From the NCBI RefSeq assembly GCF_019968765.1, contig NZ_CP074149.1, positions 1,054,001-1,118,000 on the forward strand: a DNA stretch of 64,000 nucleotides, given 5' to 3'. Positions 49,114 through 58,788 of the stretch are shown in pieces; position 1 is the stretch's first letter, and the number at the start of each line of letters is the position of its first letter. Origin of the DNA: Enterobacter sp. JBIWA008 (GTDB lineage: Bacteria > Pseudomonadota > Gammaproteobacteria > Enterobacterales > Enterobacteriaceae). Below the pieces are notes generated by a model. It had not been told where the DNA came from. It saw nothing but the letters and a program-made list of their open reading frames with translations, and ran no database searches. A program made the translations under genes and the position numbers.

Positions 49114-49512
49114 ATGCAGACAAAAATCAAAGTACGCGGTTTTCATCTCGATGTTTACCAGCATGTGAACAACGCTCGCTATCTTGAGTTTCTTGAAGAA
49201 GCGCGCTGGGACGGGCTGGAAAACAGCGAAAGCTTTCAGTGGCTGACCGCGCACAACATCGCGTTCGTGGTCGTCAATATCAACATCAACTACCGCCGTC
49301 CGGCCGTGCTGGGTGACGTGCTCACGGTCACCAGCCAGGTACAACAAATCAATGGCAAAAGCGGGGTATTAAGCCAGGTGGTGACGCTCGATCCAGAAGG
49401 GCAGGTGGTGGCTGATGCGATGATCACCTTTGTCTGTATCGATCTGAAAACGCAGAAAGCGCTACCGCTGGAAGGGGAGTTGCGGGAAAAGCTGGAGTTG
49501 ATGATCGTGTAA
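49114..49512 (+). CDS. fadM: Long-chain acyl-CoA thioesterase FadM
   Basis: 132 residues, single hot-dog fold. Motif VYQHVNNARYLEFLEEARWDGL near the N-terminus holds the catalytic Asp-equivalent region (D-x-x-x-H-V-N-N) of 4-hydroxybenzoyl-CoA-type thioesterases. E. coli FadM releases 3,5-tetradecadienoyl-CoA, a side product of oleate oxidation, and is controlled by FadR. Convergent with queC. Confidence 0.95.
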   Translation: MQTKIKVRGFHLDVYQHVNNARYLEFLEEARWDGLENSESFQWLTAHNIAFVVVNININYRRPAVLGDVLTVTSQVQQINGKSGVLSQVVTLDPEGQVVADAMITFVCIDLKTQKALPLEGELREKLELMIV

Positions 49513-49529
49513 GACATGTTAAAGCATAC

Positions 49530-49563
49530 TCGTGCTGTCGACACCCGCTTTGCGACAGCACGA
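49530..49563. terminator. 11-bp perfect inverted repeat between convergent fadM and queC
   Basis: TCGTGCTGTCG (49530-49540) and CGACAGCACGA (49553-49563) around a 12-base loop. Strong hairpin on either strand but without a clear T-run, so intrinsic termination is likely but not certain. Confidence 0.65.
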
Positions 49564-49573
49564 TCAAATAATC

Positions 49574-50269
49574 CTATTTAAGGCCGGTTTTTTTCTGCAT
49601 TGCGGTCATCACACCGACTTTATCGGCAAGATAGTGATTAAGCCCGTTTGCGCGTAGGTTACAGGCCGCACACTGGCCGCAACCGTCGCCTTTGATGCCG
49701 TTATAGCAGGTGAGCGTTTCCCTGCGAACCAGGTCCAGCTTGCCCCAGTAGTCCGCCAGCGCCCAGGTTTCGGCTTTATCCAGCCACATGAGTGGGGTTT
49801 CAAAGCGCGTCTCTTTCGCCATTCCCAGATTGACGGCATGGTTTAACGCCTTCACGAACTCATCACGACAGTCCGGGTAGCCGGAGAAGTCGGTCTCGCA
49901 CACGCCCGTGATCACCGCTTCGGCTTTTACCTGGTAGGCGTAGATCGCCGTCAGGGTCAGGAAGAGGATATTACGGCCCGGCACGAAGGTATTCGGAATG
50001 CCGCTGGCATCGGGTTCGTAGTCCGGGACGGGAATACTGTCCCGGGTGAGGCTGCTCACGGCCAGTTCATTTAACAGCGTAACGTCCAGCACCTTGTGCG
50101 CGCGTGCGCCCAGTTTCAGGGCAAGTTCACGGGCAACGTCGATTTCAGCGCGGTGACGCTGACCATAATCGAAAGTGACACAGTGAACTTCATCGTACTG
50201 ATGAAGGGCCTGAACCAGGCAGGTAGTTGAGTCTTGTCCTCCGCTGAACACGACGACGGCACGTTTCAT
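49574..50269 (-). CDS. queC: 7-cyano-7-deazaguanine synthase QueC
   Basis: 231 residues; converts 7-carboxy-7-deazaguanine to preQ0 with ATP and ammonia, an early step of queuosine synthesis. PP-loop [17 protein letters not shown] at the N-terminus and the zinc site [19 protein letters not shown] at the C-terminus. Works upstream of Tgt and QueA, encoded about 40 kb away in this window. The gene follows ybaE on the same strand after 66 bases. Confidence 0.97.
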   Translation of the reverse strand: MKRAVVVFSGGQDSTTCLVQALHQYDEVHCVTFDYGQRHRAEIDVARELALKLGARAHKVLDVTLLNELAVSSLTRDSIPVPDYEPDASGIPNTFVPGRNILFLTLTAIYAYQVKAEAVITGVCETDFSGYPDCRDEFVKALNHAVNLGMAKETRFETPLMWLDKAETWALADYWGKLDLVRRETLTCYNGIKGDGCGQCAACNLRANGLNHYLADKVGVMTAMQKKTGLK

Positions 50270-50335
50270 AAATCATCTCGACTGTTACGGTAAAAACGTT
50301 ATGTTACCGTCTGACCATGACGGCGACCAGCTTCT

Positions 50336-52036
50336 TCACGATTTAGGGGCAGGCAGCCAGGCTTCGGTAAAGTCAAACCAGCCGCGAGTGTTAAGGCGAA
50401 TGCCATTCACGCCAGGCGGAGCACTGATTTGGTATTGGTAATTAAAAAGGGGGGTCAGCACCGCACTCTCCATTAGCCGGTTGAAGATGGCTTGCAGCCC
50501 CGCTTGTCTATCCCGAGCCTCGGCCTGAGTCTGTACCGCATCCAGCGTGGCTTGCAGATGGGCGTAAGCCGGTGCGCTAAGCACGTGCGGCCAGAGGGGA
50601 TCGCAGCGCAGCCACTGTTCAAGCGTATATTCAGGCGCTTCACCAATCAGCCTGTCGCCCATCATGATGTCTGCATAGGCAAGCTCCAGGCACCCTTCCC
50701 ACGTCTTGGCGTCGTGAAAGATGACGGTCAATTCACACCCCTGTAGCGCCAGGTATGCCTTCAACTGGCTGGCCATGGTGTGAAGCTCAACAGGGAGATG
50801 GTAAACCAGCGTCAACGCTTCGGGGACAGTGACGTCCGATAAATCAGGCCATTCGGGGATTGTCCACCCGGGAAGCAGTTCCTGGGTGGGCGTGATGAGC
50901 CCTTCATTTAGCGGAAGCGTGTGGAGAAGCCTGGAGAGATGAATGATATTGATAAGCCACTTTGCCTGGATCTCACTCAGGCGCGCGCTCTGTTTTAGCG
51001 TGAGGTAACAGAACCCCAGGCTGGTGCTGCTGCTTACCAGCCGCAGACTCTCCAGCTCGTCGGCCTCGCCGATCGCGATTTGCACCGGGTGACGACAGCT
51101 TGTGCCCAGGCTGTAATCAAAAAGCTGTGGCGTGATCCAATATTCGATGGCTTTGAGCAGCGGATGGCTCAGGTGATACTGCTCATGGCTTTCCAGACGA
51201 ACCAGGTCGGGCTCAAAGGCGGCGAGCCGAAAGGGCCCGCAGCCAACCGCAGGAAGGTCGGGATGCGCCAGACGGCTACAGTAGGTTGCCAGCCTGTGCG
51301 GTAGCCAGTAGTCAGGTTGATGCAGCGTAAACGTCAGACACTGTGGGTGCGTTGTTTCAATACATAATACGCTCTGTAACAGGGTGCGCAGGGCGGGGAG
51401 CGTCAACAGCGCTGTCAGACTTCGCTGGAGTTGCGCCGTTTCTATTTTATCGCCGTTATGCCAGTGCAGGGTGGAGCGAATGTAGAAATGCCAGCGCAGG
51501 CCGTCATCAGAGACATCCCAGTGATGCGCCAGATCGCCCGTGGGTTCACTGCTGTTACCGTGAAAGCGCGTTAAGCCTGAGAACACCTGTCCCGCCAGAT
51601 GCTGCTCTGCCCGGCCCGGTAAAAAACCCGGCTGAAGCGGCTCCAGCGAGCGATAGTATGGGATGCGCAGCGTCGGCGTGTCGTTTTGCCACTGCCCGCC
51701 CAAAAAAGGATGCAGTAATGACCGCAGCGCTTCAGGGGCTAGTTGGGCCAGCTCCAGCGCGTTATGCTGCTGCCCGCTTTTCAGCGCTTCTTCCATCATC
51801 GCATTGCGCAGTGACTCCGGGTCGACATGGAACGTCAGCTCACCACGCTTACCGCGCCCAGACTGCGCGCGCCAGCTGAGCCAGCCAGCCTCCTGGGCCT
51901 GACGCAGCAGCGTTCGGACATGCCGCTCGCTACAAAAACAGCGGGCGGCCAGCTCGCTGATGGTGACCTGTTGCGTTGCCCCCAGGGAAGGTTGCCACAG
52001 GCGGTGATACTGATTGAGTCGATTGAGCTGGCGCAT
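50336..52036 (-). CDS. ybaE: SgrR-family HTH / solute-binding-like protein YbaE
   Basis: 566 residues. N-terminal winged helix-turn-helix of the SgrR type (ISELAARCFCSERHVRTLLRQAQEAGWLSWRAQSGRGKRG, about 25-65), then a long domain like extracellular solute-binding proteins of family 5 (RYNxLxP-type region HWDVSDDGLRWHFYIRSTLHWHNGDKI). No signal peptide, so a cytosolic regulator. Its ligand and targets are not known; SgrR itself senses sugar-phosphate stress. Divergent from cof. Confidence 0.92.
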   Translation of the reverse strand: MRQLNRLNQYHRLWQPSLGATQQVTISELAARCFCSERHVRTLLRQAQEAGWLSWRAQSGRGKRGELTFHVDPESLRNAMMEEALKSGQQHNALELAQLAPEALRSLLHPFLGGQWQNDTPTLRIPYYRSLEPLQPGFLPGRAEQHLAGQVFSGLTRFHGNSSEPTGDLAHHWDVSDDGLRWHFYIRSTLHWHNGDKIETAQLQRSLTALLTLPALRTLLQSVLCIETTHPQCLTFTLHQPDYWLPHRLATYCSRLAHPDLPAVGCGPFRLAAFEPDLVRLESHEQYHLSHPLLKAIEYWITPQLFDYSLGTSCRHPVQIAIGEADELESLRLVSSSTSLGFCYLTLKQSARLSEIQAKWLINIIHLSRLLHTLPLNEGLITPTQELLPGWTIPEWPDLSDVTVPEALTLVYHLPVELHTMASQLKAYLALQGCELTVIFHDAKTWEGCLELAYADIMMGDRLIGEAPEYTLEQWLRCDPLWPHVLSAPAYAHLQATLDAVQTQAEARDRQAGLQAIFNRLMESAVLTPLFNYQYQISAPPGVNGIRLNTRGWFDFTEAWLPAPKS

Positions 52037-52137
52037 AAGAAACCCGGAACAATAATTTTCATCTATTCACTATTACTTCCGTATATCTCACACGATACTG
52101 ATGCACAAGTTAACCGCATCACATTTCGGGAGTAATC

Positions 52138-52956
52138 ATGGCTCGGCTCGCTGCATTTGATATGGACGGTACGTTGTTAATGCCGGATCACCGTTTAGGG
52201 GAAAAAACCCTGAACACGCTGAAGCGTCTGCGCGAGCGCGATGTCACCCTGACGTTTGCCACCGGGCGCCATGTACTCGAAATGCGCCATTTGCTGGGTG
52301 CGTTTTCCCTCGACGCCTTTCTGATCACCGGCAACGGGACGCGAATTCACTCAGTAGAAGGGGATGTGCTGCACCGGCAGGATCTCAACCCGGAAGTAGC
52401 GGAGATCGTGCTGCACAGCACCTGGGACACGCAGGCCAGCGTCCACGTCTTTAACGATCGGGGCTGGTTCACCGGAAGCGAAATCCCGGAATTATTGCAC
52501 GCGCATGTTTACAGCGGTTTCAAATACCAGCTTATCGATCTGCGTCGGATCCCCGCCCATGCGGTAACCAAGATCTGCTTCTGTGGCAATCATGACGATC
52601 TGTGTCGCTTAAGGATTCAGCTGAATGAGGCGCTGGGCGACCGGGCGCATCTGACCTTCTCGGCGGTGGATTGTCTGGAAGTGCTGCCGGTGGGCTGTAA
52701 CAAAGGTTCCGCTCTCGCGGTTCTGAGCGACCACCTGGGCTTAACGCTGCAGGAGTGTATGGCGTTTGGTGACGCCATGAACGACCGCGAAATGCTGGGT
52801 AGCGTAGGTCGCGGTCTGATCATGGGGAATGCGATGGCGCAGCTGAAAGCAGAGCTTCCCCATCTGCCGGTTATTGGCCACTGCCGCAATGAAGCAGTGT
52901 CCCATTTTTTGACGCATTGGCTGGACAACAACAACCTCCCGTATTCCCCCGAATAG
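52138..52956 (+). CDS. cof: HAD-family phosphatase Cof (HMP-PP hydrolase)
   Basis: 272 residues, Cof-type HAD hydrolase with cap domain C2. Motif [10 protein letters not shown] (nucleophile Asp8), motif II TFATGRH, motif III Lys in [10 protein letters not shown], motif [14 protein letters not shown]. coli Cof dephosphorylates the thiamine intermediate HMP-diphosphate and other sugar or nucleotide phosphates, and came up as a source of thiamine-analogue resistance. GGGAGTAATC precedes the ATG. Confidence 0.95.
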   Translation: MARLAAFDMDGTLLMPDHRLGEKTLNTLKRLRERDVTLTFATGRHVLEMRHLLGAFSLDAFLITGNGTRIHSVEGDVLHRQDLNPEVAEIVLHSTWDTQASVHVFNDRGWFTGSEIPELLHAHVYSGFKYQLIDLRRIPAHAVTKICFCGNHDDLCRLRIQLNEALGDRAHLTFSAVDCLEVLPVGCNKGSALAVLSDHLGLTLQECMAFGDAMNDREMLGSVGRGLIMGNAMAQLKAELPHLPVIGHCRNEAVSHFLTHWLDNNNLPYSPE

Positions 52957-52970
52957 TGAGACCCTTCCAG

Positions 52971-53001
52971 CAAGCCAGACTTCGGTCTGGCTTTTTTTAT
53001 T
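52971..53001. terminator. Terminator between cof and cdsH
   Basis: AGCCAGAC-TTCG-GTCTGGCT with seven T following. It lies at the 3' ends of two convergent genes; the T-run favours the cof direction. Confidence 0.92.
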
Positions 53002-54043
53002 TTACCAGTTCTGCAATCTGCGCTTTCCATGGGGCGATATCGCCGATGTTGGCCTGCACCCACTCCGCGTTGTAGTAGGTCTCGAGATAACGCTCGCCGC
53101 TGTCGCACAGCAGCGTGACGATGGAACCGGTGCGGCCCTCTTCGCGCATACGTGCGGCAAGCTGCAGTGCGCCCCACATATTGGTGCCCGTCGATGCGCC
53201 CACTTTGCGGCCCAGCTGCGTTTCCAGCCAGTGCGCCGTTGCCACGCTGGCGGCATCCGGCACGCGCATCATCTCATCCACAACGTCGGGGATGAAAGAG
53301 GGCTCCACGCGCGGGCGGCCAATTCCTTCAATTTTACTGCCCACCGGGCTGCGCAGACCGGCATCGCGGTTTTGCCAGTAGTCGAGGAACACGGAGTTCT
53401 GCGGGTCAACCACCATCAGTTGGGTATCGTAGCCCTGACAGCGGATGTAGCGTCCAATAGTGGCTGACGTGCCGCCGGTACCGGCGCTCATGACAATGTA
53501 GGACGGAACCGGATGGGGTTCGTGGGTCATCTGGCGGAAAATACTGTCGGCAATGTTGTTATTGCCGCGCCAGTCCGTCGCGCGCTCGGCGAAGGTGAAC
53601 TGGTCCATATAGTGGCCGTTCAGCTCGCGGGCCAGCATTTCAGAGGCGGCGTAGATTTCGCAGGCGCTTTCCACAAAGTGGCAGCGACCGCCGTAAAATT
53701 CGATCTGCTCGATTTTGCGTTTTGCGGTGCAGGACGGCATCACCGCGATAAACGGCAGGCCCAGCAGGCGGGCAAAATAGGCTTCGGACACCGCCGTTGA
53801 ACCGGATGAGGATTCTATGATGGTGGTGCCTTCTTTGATCCAGCCGTTACACAAACCGTATAAAAACAGCGAGCGCGCCAGGCGATGCTTCAGGCTGCCG
53901 GTAGGATGGGTGCTTTCATCTTTCAGATAGAGCTGAATGCCGTCAAATCCCGGCAGTGAAAGGCGAATCAGGTGCGTATCCGCCGAGCGCTGATAGTCGG
54001 CATTGATTTCGCTGATCGCATGTTTAACCCAGGTGCTATTCAT
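52997..54043 (-). CDS. cdsH: PLP-dependent L-cysteine desulfhydrase CdsH
   Basis: 348 residues of the cysteine synthase / cystathionine beta-synthase fold-type II family. PLP Lys52 in [12 protein letters not shown], the substrate loop [15 protein letters not shown], and the phosphate loop [14 protein letters not shown]. It is the Salmonella CdsH type, which breaks cysteine down to pyruvate, ammonia and H2S; E. coli K-12 lacks it here. Divergent from the Lrp-type regulator decR, which controls it in Salmonella, with 115 bases between starts. Assignment of the exact reaction rests on locus and recalled similarity. Confidence 0.88.
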   Translation of the reverse strand: MNSTWVKHAISEINADYQRSADTHLIRLSLPGFDGIQLYLKDESTHPTGSLKHRLARSLFLYGLCNGWIKEGTTIIESSSGSTAVSEAYFARLLGLPFIAVMPSCTAKRKIEQIEFYGGRCHFVESACEIYAASEMLARELNGHYMDQFTFAERATDWRGNNNIADSIFRQMTHEPHPVPSYIVMSAGTGGTSATIGRYIRCQGYDTQLMVVDPQNSVFLDYWQNRDAGLRSPVGSKIEGIGRPRVEPSFIPDVVDEMMRVPDAASVATAHWLETQLGRKVGASTGTNMWGALQLAARMREEGRTGSIVTLLCDSGERYLETYYNAEWVQANIGDIAPWKAQIAELVK

Positions 54044-54158
54044 CGTCGTTATCCGTTTGTCATTTTGTGCCTAGCATAGCGAAAAGCACAGAAAAAATTG
54101 TTGCTATCTGGCCTTTAAAATAGAATGAAGAGAGAAAAATTTTCTCTGTGAGGTGGGT

Positions 54159-54617
54159 ATGCTAGATAAAATTGACCGCAAGCTCCTTTCATTGCTGCAA
54201 AATGACTGTACCCTCTCTTTGCAGGCGCTGGCAGATGCCGTTAATCTGACCACCACCCCGTGCTGGAAGCGCCTTAAGAAGCTGGAAGATGACGGCATTC
54301 TTCTGGGGCGCGTCGCGTTGTTAGATCCCGAAAAGCTGGGGCTTGGGCTGACGGCGTTTGTGCTGATAAAAACCCAGCATCACAGCAGCGAGTGGTATTG
54401 CCGCTTCGTCACCCAGGTGTCGGAGATGCCCGAGGTGCTCGGTTTCTGGCGTATGGCCGGAGAGTACGATTACCTGATGCGCGTCCAGGTGGCCGACATG
54501 AAGCGCTATGATGATTTCTACAAGCGGCTGGTGAATAGCGTACCGGGCTTGTCGGACGTCACCTCAAGCTTCGCCATGGAACAGATTAAATACACCACAG
54601 CATTACCTATTGAATAA
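54159..54617 (+). CDS. decR: Lrp/AsnC-type cysteine-responsive regulator DecR (YbaO, CdsR)
   Basis: 152 residues. N-terminal HTH ([46 protein letters not shown]) and C-terminal RAM/AsnC ligand domain. In E. coli it activates the cysteine-detoxifying cyuPA genes; in Salmonella the same protein activates cdsH. Here cdsH lies divergently beside it, so control over the shared gap is likely. Start taken at the ATG 54159; a GTG six bases upstream is in frame. Confidence 0.94.
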   Translation: MLDKIDRKLLSLLQNDCTLSLQALADAVNLTTTPCWKRLKKLEDDGILLGRVALLDPEKLGLGLTAFVLIKTQHHSSEWYCRFVTQVSEMPEVLGFWRMAGEYDYLMRVQVADMKRYDDFYKRLVNSVPGLSDVTSSFAMEQIKYTTALPIE

Positions 54618-54647
54618 CTTCGTAAAATACCTTCAGGAACAAACCGC

Positions 54648-56420
54648 GTGCGATTATTTGCCCAACTAAGCTGGTACTTTCGTCGGGAGTGGCAACGCTA
54701 CCTCGGCGCAGTATTCCTGCTTATTATCATTGCCATCCTGCAGCTGATCCCGCCGAAAGTGGTGGGGTACGTCGTGGATGGCGTCACCGAACAGCATTAC
54801 ACCACCGCACGGGTGTTGATGTGGGTTGGCACGCTGGTGCTGACGGCCGTCATTGTTTATCTGCTGCGCTACGTCTGGCGCGTGCTGCTGTTTGGTGCGT
54901 CCTATCAGCTGGCCGTTGAGCTGCGTGAAGATTTTTACCGCCAGCTGAGCCGACAGCATCCCGAATTTTATCTGCGCCATCGCACCGGGGATCTCATCGC
55001 CCGCGCGACTAACGACGTCGATCGCGTGGTCTTTGCCGCCGGGGAAGGGGTGCTGACGCTGGTGGACTCGCTGGTGATGGGCTGCGCGGTGCTGATCGTC
55101 ATGTCCACGCAGATCAGCTGGCAGCTGACACTGCTCGCCCTGCTGCCGATGCCGATCATGGCGCTGGCGATCAATCGCTATGGTGAACAGCTGCACGAGC
55201 GCTTCAAGCTGGCGCAGGCGGCGTTTTCGTCTCTGAACGATCGCACCCAGGAGAGCATGACCAGCATCCGCATGATCAAAGCGTTTGGTCTGGAAGACCG
55301 GCAGTCTGCGCTTTTTGCGGCCGATGCGGCAGACACGGGGGCGAAGAACATGCGCGTCGCGCGTATCGACGCCCGGTTTGACCCGACGATTTATATTGCG
55401 ATTGGCATGGCAAATATGCTGGCCATTGGCGGCGGAAGCTGGATGGTGGTGCAGGGCACGCTTACCCTGGGGCAATTGACCAGCTTTGCGATGTATCTGG
55501 GTCTCATGATCTGGCCGATGCTGGCGTTGGCCTGGATGTTTAACATCGTGGAGCGCGGCAGCGCCGCCTATAGCCGCATTCGCGCCATGCTGGCCGAAGC
55601 GCCGGTAGTCATTGACGGTAGCGAAGCCGTACCTGAAGGGCGCGGCGTCATGACCGTCGACGTCCGGCAGTTTATCTATCCGCATACGGAGCATCCGGTA
55701 CTGGAAAACGTCAGCTTTACCCTGCAGCCAGGGCAGATGCTGGGCATCTGCGGCCCGACGGGATCCGGCAAAAGTACCGTGCTCTCTCTGCTTCAGCGCC
55801 ACTTTGACGTCACCGAGGGCGATATTCGTTTTCATGATATCCCCCTGACGAACCTGCTCCTGGACGAGTGGCGTGGCCGTCTGGCGGTCGTCAGCCAGAC
55901 GCCGTTTTTATTTTCGGACACCGTGGCGAACAACATTGCCCTTGGACGCCCTGGGGCGACGCAGGACGAGATTGAACACGTGGCGCGTCTGGCAAGCGTT
56001 CATGATGATATTTTGCGTCTGCCGCAGGGGTACGAAACGGAAGTGGGGGAACGTGGCGTCATGCTGTCCGGGGGGCAAAAACAGCGTATCTCCATTGCCC
56101 GCGCCCTGCTGCTGAATGCTGAAATCCTGATTCTGGATGATGCGCTTTCCGCCGTGGACGGCCGTACCGAGCATCAGATCCTGCATAACCTGCGACAGTG
56201 GGGCGACGGCCGCACGGTGATTATCAGCGCCCACCGTTTGTCGGCGCTCACCGAAGCCAGCGAAATTCTGGTCTTACAACACGGGCACATTGCCCAGCGC
56301 GGGCAGCATGAAGCGCTTGCCGAGCAGCCGGGCTGGTATCGCGATATGTACCGCTATCAACAGCTTGAGGCGGCACTGGACGATGCGCCGGAGCAGGATG
56401 AGGAGGCCGCCAATGCGTAA
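54648..56420 (+). CDS. mdlA: ABC exporter half-transporter MdlA
   Basis: 590 residues: six membrane helices (TMD about 1-310), then an ATPase domain with Walker [13 protein letters not shown]-loop VVSQTPF, signature MLSGGQKQR, Walker B ILILDDAL and H-loop ISAHRLS. Type-I exporter fold. The Walker B is followed by Asp rather than the catalytic Glu (LDDALS), which in paired exporters marks a degenerate site; MdlB has the normal LDEATAS. Likely an MdlAB heterodimer. GTG start at 54648, as in E. coli. Substrate unknown. Confidence 0.95.
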   Translation: MRLFAQLSWYFRREWQRYLGAVFLLIIIAILQLIPPKVVGYVVDGVTEQHYTTARVLMWVGTLVLTAVIVYLLRYVWRVLLFGASYQLAVELREDFYRQLSRQHPEFYLRHRTGDLIARATNDVDRVVFAAGEGVLTLVDSLVMGCAVLIVMSTQISWQLTLLALLPMPIMALAINRYGEQLHERFKLAQAAFSSLNDRTQESMTSIRMIKAFGLEDRQSALFAADAADTGAKNMRVARIDARFDPTIYIAIGMANMLAIGGGSWMVVQGTLTLGQLTSFAMYLGLMIWPMLALAWMFNIVERGSAAYSRIRAMLAEAPVVIDGSEAVPEGRGVMTVDVRQFIYPHTEHPVLENVSFTLQPGQMLGICGPTGSGKSTVLSLLQRHFDVTEGDIRFHDIPLTNLLLDEWRGRLAVVSQTPFLFSDTVANNIALGRPGATQDEIEHVARLASVHDDILRLPQGYETEVGERGVMLSGGQKQRISIARALLLNAEILILDDALSAVDGRTEHQILHNLRQWGDGRTVIISAHRLSALTEASEILVLQHGHIAQRGQHEALAEQPGWYRDMYRYQQLEAALDDAPEQDEEAANA

Positions 56421-58194
56421 GCTCGGAACGATGTGGCCGACGCTCAAACGTCTGCTGGCCTACGGCTCGCCGTGGCGTAAACCGCTCTCCGTGGCCGTGC
56501 TTTTGCTCTGGATAGCGGCGATTGCTGAAGTGAGCGGTCCGCTGCTCATTAGCTACTTCATCGACAACATGGTCGCCAAACGCTACCTTCCGCTGGGGCT
56601 GGTGGCGGGCTTAGGCGCGGCCTACGTTGGCCTGCAGCTGGCGGCGGCAGGGCTGCACTATGCTCAGTCGCTGCTGTTTAACCGTGCAGCCGTGGGCGTC
56701 GTTCAGCAGCTGCGTACGGATGTGATGGACGCGGCGCTTCGCCAGCCGCTCAGCGAGTTTGATACCCAGCCGGTCGGGCAGGTGATTTCGCGCGTGACCA
56801 ACGATACCGAGGTGATCCGCGATCTGTACGTCACCGTGGTGGCAACCGTATTGCGCAGCGCAGCGCTGATTGGCGCGATGCTGGTGGCGATGTTCAGCCT
56901 TGACTGGCGCATGGCGCTGGTGGCGATCACCATCTTCCCGGCAGTGCTGATTGTCATGGTCATTTACCAGCGCTACAGCACGCCAATCGTGCGTCGGGTG
57001 CGCGCTTATCTGGCCGACATCAACGATGGCTTCAACGAAGTGATCAACGGCATGAGCGTCATCCAGCAGTTCCGCCAGCAGGCGCGCTTTGGCGAACGCA
57101 TGGGTGAAGCCAGCCGTTCGCACTACATGGCGCGTATGCAGACGCTGCGGCTTGATGGTTTCCTGCTGCGTCCGCTGCTGAGCCTTTTCTCGGCGCTGGT
57201 GCTTTGCGGGCTGCTGATGCTCTTTGGGCTGAGCTCAAACGGTACGATCGAAGTGGGCGTGCTGTACGCCTTTATCAGCTATCTCGGGCGTCTTAACGAG
57301 CCGCTGATCGAGCTTACCACCCAGCAATCGATGCTGCAGCAGGCGGTTGTCGCCGGTGAGCGCGTGTTTGAGCTGATGGACAGGCCGCGCCAGGCCTACG
57401 GCAATGACGAGCGACCTCTGCAAAGCGGGACTATCGCCTTTGATAACGTCTCGTTTGCCTATCGCGAAGACCGGCTGGTGCTGCAGGACATCACGCTTGA
57501 CGTTCCGTCGCGCGGTTTCGTGGCGCTGGTGGGGCATACCGGCAGCGGTAAGAGCACGCTTGCCAGCCTGTTGATGGGCTATTACCCGGTCACGCACGGC
57601 GAAATCCGCCTCGACGGGCGCCCGCTCGCGTCTCTCAGCCACACCGTGTTGCGTAAAGGCGTCGCGATGGTGCAGCAGGATCCGGTCGTGCTGGCCGATA
57701 CCTTCTACGCCAACGTGACCCTGGGGCGAGACTACTCCCAGGAGCAGGTCTGGGACGTGCTGGAAAAAGTGCAGCTGGCAGAGCTGGCGCGCGGGTTTAG
57801 CGATGGGATCAATACCAAACTGGGCGAGCAGGGTAACAATCTCTCCGTCGGGCAAAAGCAGCTCCTGGCGCTGGCACGCGTCCTGATTGAAACGCCGCAG
57901 ATACTGATTCTGGATGAAGCCACGGCCAGTATTGACTCCGGCACCGAGCAGGCCATCCAGCAGGCGCTGGCCGCGGTCCGCGACCATACGACGCTGGTGG
58001 TGATTGCCCACCGTCTTTCCACTATAGTCGATGCCGATACCATTCTGGTGCTACATCGCGGACAGGCCGTTGAACGCGGTACGCACCGTGAACTGCTGGA
58101 AGCAAAAGGGCGCTACTGGCAGATGTACCAGCTGCAGCTGGCGGGCGAAGAGCTGGCGGCTAGCGCGCGTGATGAAGAGTCGCTTAGCGCCTGA
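56413..58194 (+). CDS. mdlB: ABC exporter half-transporter MdlB
   Basis: 593 residues, six helices plus ATPase domain: Walker [13 protein letters not shown]-loop MVQQDPV, signature NLSVGQKQL (LSVGQ instead of LSGGQ), Walker [11 protein letters not shown] with the catalytic Glu, H-loop IAHRLS. Its ATG overlaps the end of mdlA by eight bases (ATGCGTAA), so the halves are co-translated. The altered signature motif together with the Asp in MdlA fits a heterodimer with one consensus and one degenerate ATP site. Confidence 0.95.
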   Translation: MRKLGTMWPTLKRLLAYGSPWRKPLSVAVLLLWIAAIAEVSGPLLISYFIDNMVAKRYLPLGLVAGLGAAYVGLQLAAAGLHYAQSLLFNRAAVGVVQQLRTDVMDAALRQPLSEFDTQPVGQVISRVTNDTEVIRDLYVTVVATVLRSAALIGAMLVAMFSLDWRMALVAITIFPAVLIVMVIYQRYSTPIVRRVRAYLADINDGFNEVINGMSVIQQFRQQARFGERMGEASRSHYMARMQTLRLDGFLLRPLLSLFSALVLCGLLMLFGLSSNGTIEVGVLYAFISYLGRLNEPLIELTTQQSMLQQAVVAGERVFELMDRPRQAYGNDERPLQSGTIAFDNVSFAYREDRLVLQDITLDVPSRGFVALVGHTGSGKSTLASLLMGYYPVTHGEIRLDGRPLASLSHTVLRKGVAMVQQDPVVLADTFYANVTLGRDYSQEQVWDVLEKVQLAELARGFSDGINTKLGEQGNNLSVGQKQLLALARVLIETPQILILDEATASIDSGTEQAIQQALAAVRDHTTLVVIAHRLSTIVDADTILVLHRGQAVERGTHRELLEAKGRYWQMYQLQLAGEELAASARDEESLSA

Positions 58195-58248
58195 TGCACT
58201 AAAATGAGGCGACGCGCTAACGGTCATTCCTGTTGGTGCAAAACTGAA

Positions 58249-58281
58249 ACGCACCCTGCACCGGCATGGTGCGTTTTTTTT
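58249..58281 (+). terminator. Terminator after mdlB, overlapping an NtrC site
   Basis: ACGCACC (58249-58255) and GGTGCGT (58268-58274) form the outer stem, followed by a run of eight T. The right half is shared with the NtrC-like site at 58257-58273. Confidence 0.75.
58257..58273. promoter_or_regulatory. NtrC (GlnG) binding site upstream of glnK
   Basis: TGCACC-GGCA-TGGTGCG matches the NtrC dyad TGCAC(C/T)-N4-TGGTGCA at all but the last base. It is centred about 110 bases upstream of the expected glnK transcription start, a normal distance for an NtrC enhancer. A weaker copy TGCACT-AAAA-TGAGGCG is at 58195-58211. Confidence 0.75.
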
Positions 58282-58346
58282 CACCTACGCGTTGAACAGA
58301 ACCGCGTAACGCTCATCGCACCGTTGTTCCCCCTCGTTTTCATTTC

Positions 58347-58362
58347 TGGCACACCCCTTGCA
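58347..58362 (+). promoter_or_regulatory. Sigma-54 promoter of glnK-amtB
   Basis: TGGCAC-ACCCC-TTGCA: a perfect -24/-12 element with the invariant GG and GC. Transcription would start near 58374, about 40 bases before glnK. Confidence 0.95.
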
Positions 58363-58414
58363 ATACCTTCTGCGTAAGCTACGGCCATTACCGAATTCTG
58401 ACTGGAGGGGATCT

Positions 58415-58753
58415 ATGAAGCTGGTTACGGTTGTAATCAAACCATTCAAACTCGAAGACGTGCGTGAAGCGTTGTCTTCTATGGGTATTCAGGGACTGAC
58501 TGTCACCGAAGTGAAAGGCTTTGGTCGTCAGAAGGGTCATGCCGAGCTTTATCGCGGGGCGGAATACAGCGTTAACTTCCTGCCAAAAGTAAAAATTGAT
58601 GTCGCGATTGCTGACGATCAGCTTGATGAAGTCATTGATGTCATTAGCAAAGCGGCCTATACCGGCAAAATTGGCGACGGCAAAATTTTCGTTGCCGAAC
58701 TGCAGCGCGTCATTCGCATTCGTACCGGCGAATCTGACGAAGCGGCTCTGTAA
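58415..58753 (+). CDS. glnK: Nitrogen regulatory PII protein GlnK
   Basis: 112 residues, trimeric PII protein. The T-loop Tyr51 (GHAELYRGAEY), which is uridylylated by GlnD under nitrogen limitation, is intact; the ATP/2-oxoglutarate-binding B-loop is TGKIGDGKIFV. GlnK plugs AmtB when nitrogen is plentiful. Start at 58415 with GGAGGGG upstream. Controlled by the sigma-54 promoter and NtrC. Confidence 0.98.
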   Translation: MKLVTVVIKPFKLEDVREALSSMGIQGLTVTEVKGFGRQKGHAELYRGAEYSVNFLPKVKIDVAIADDQLDEVIDVISKAAYTGKIGDGKIFVAELQRVIRIRTGESDEAAL

Positions 58754-58788
58754 GTAACTCCTGGCACACAGTGATAGGGATCGAGAAA

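Noticed and set aside
58754..58788. A second sigma-54 promoter between glnK and amtB (CTGGCACAC)
   Set aside because: The TGGCAC half is present but no TTGCA follows at the right spacing; amtB is served by the glnK promoter.
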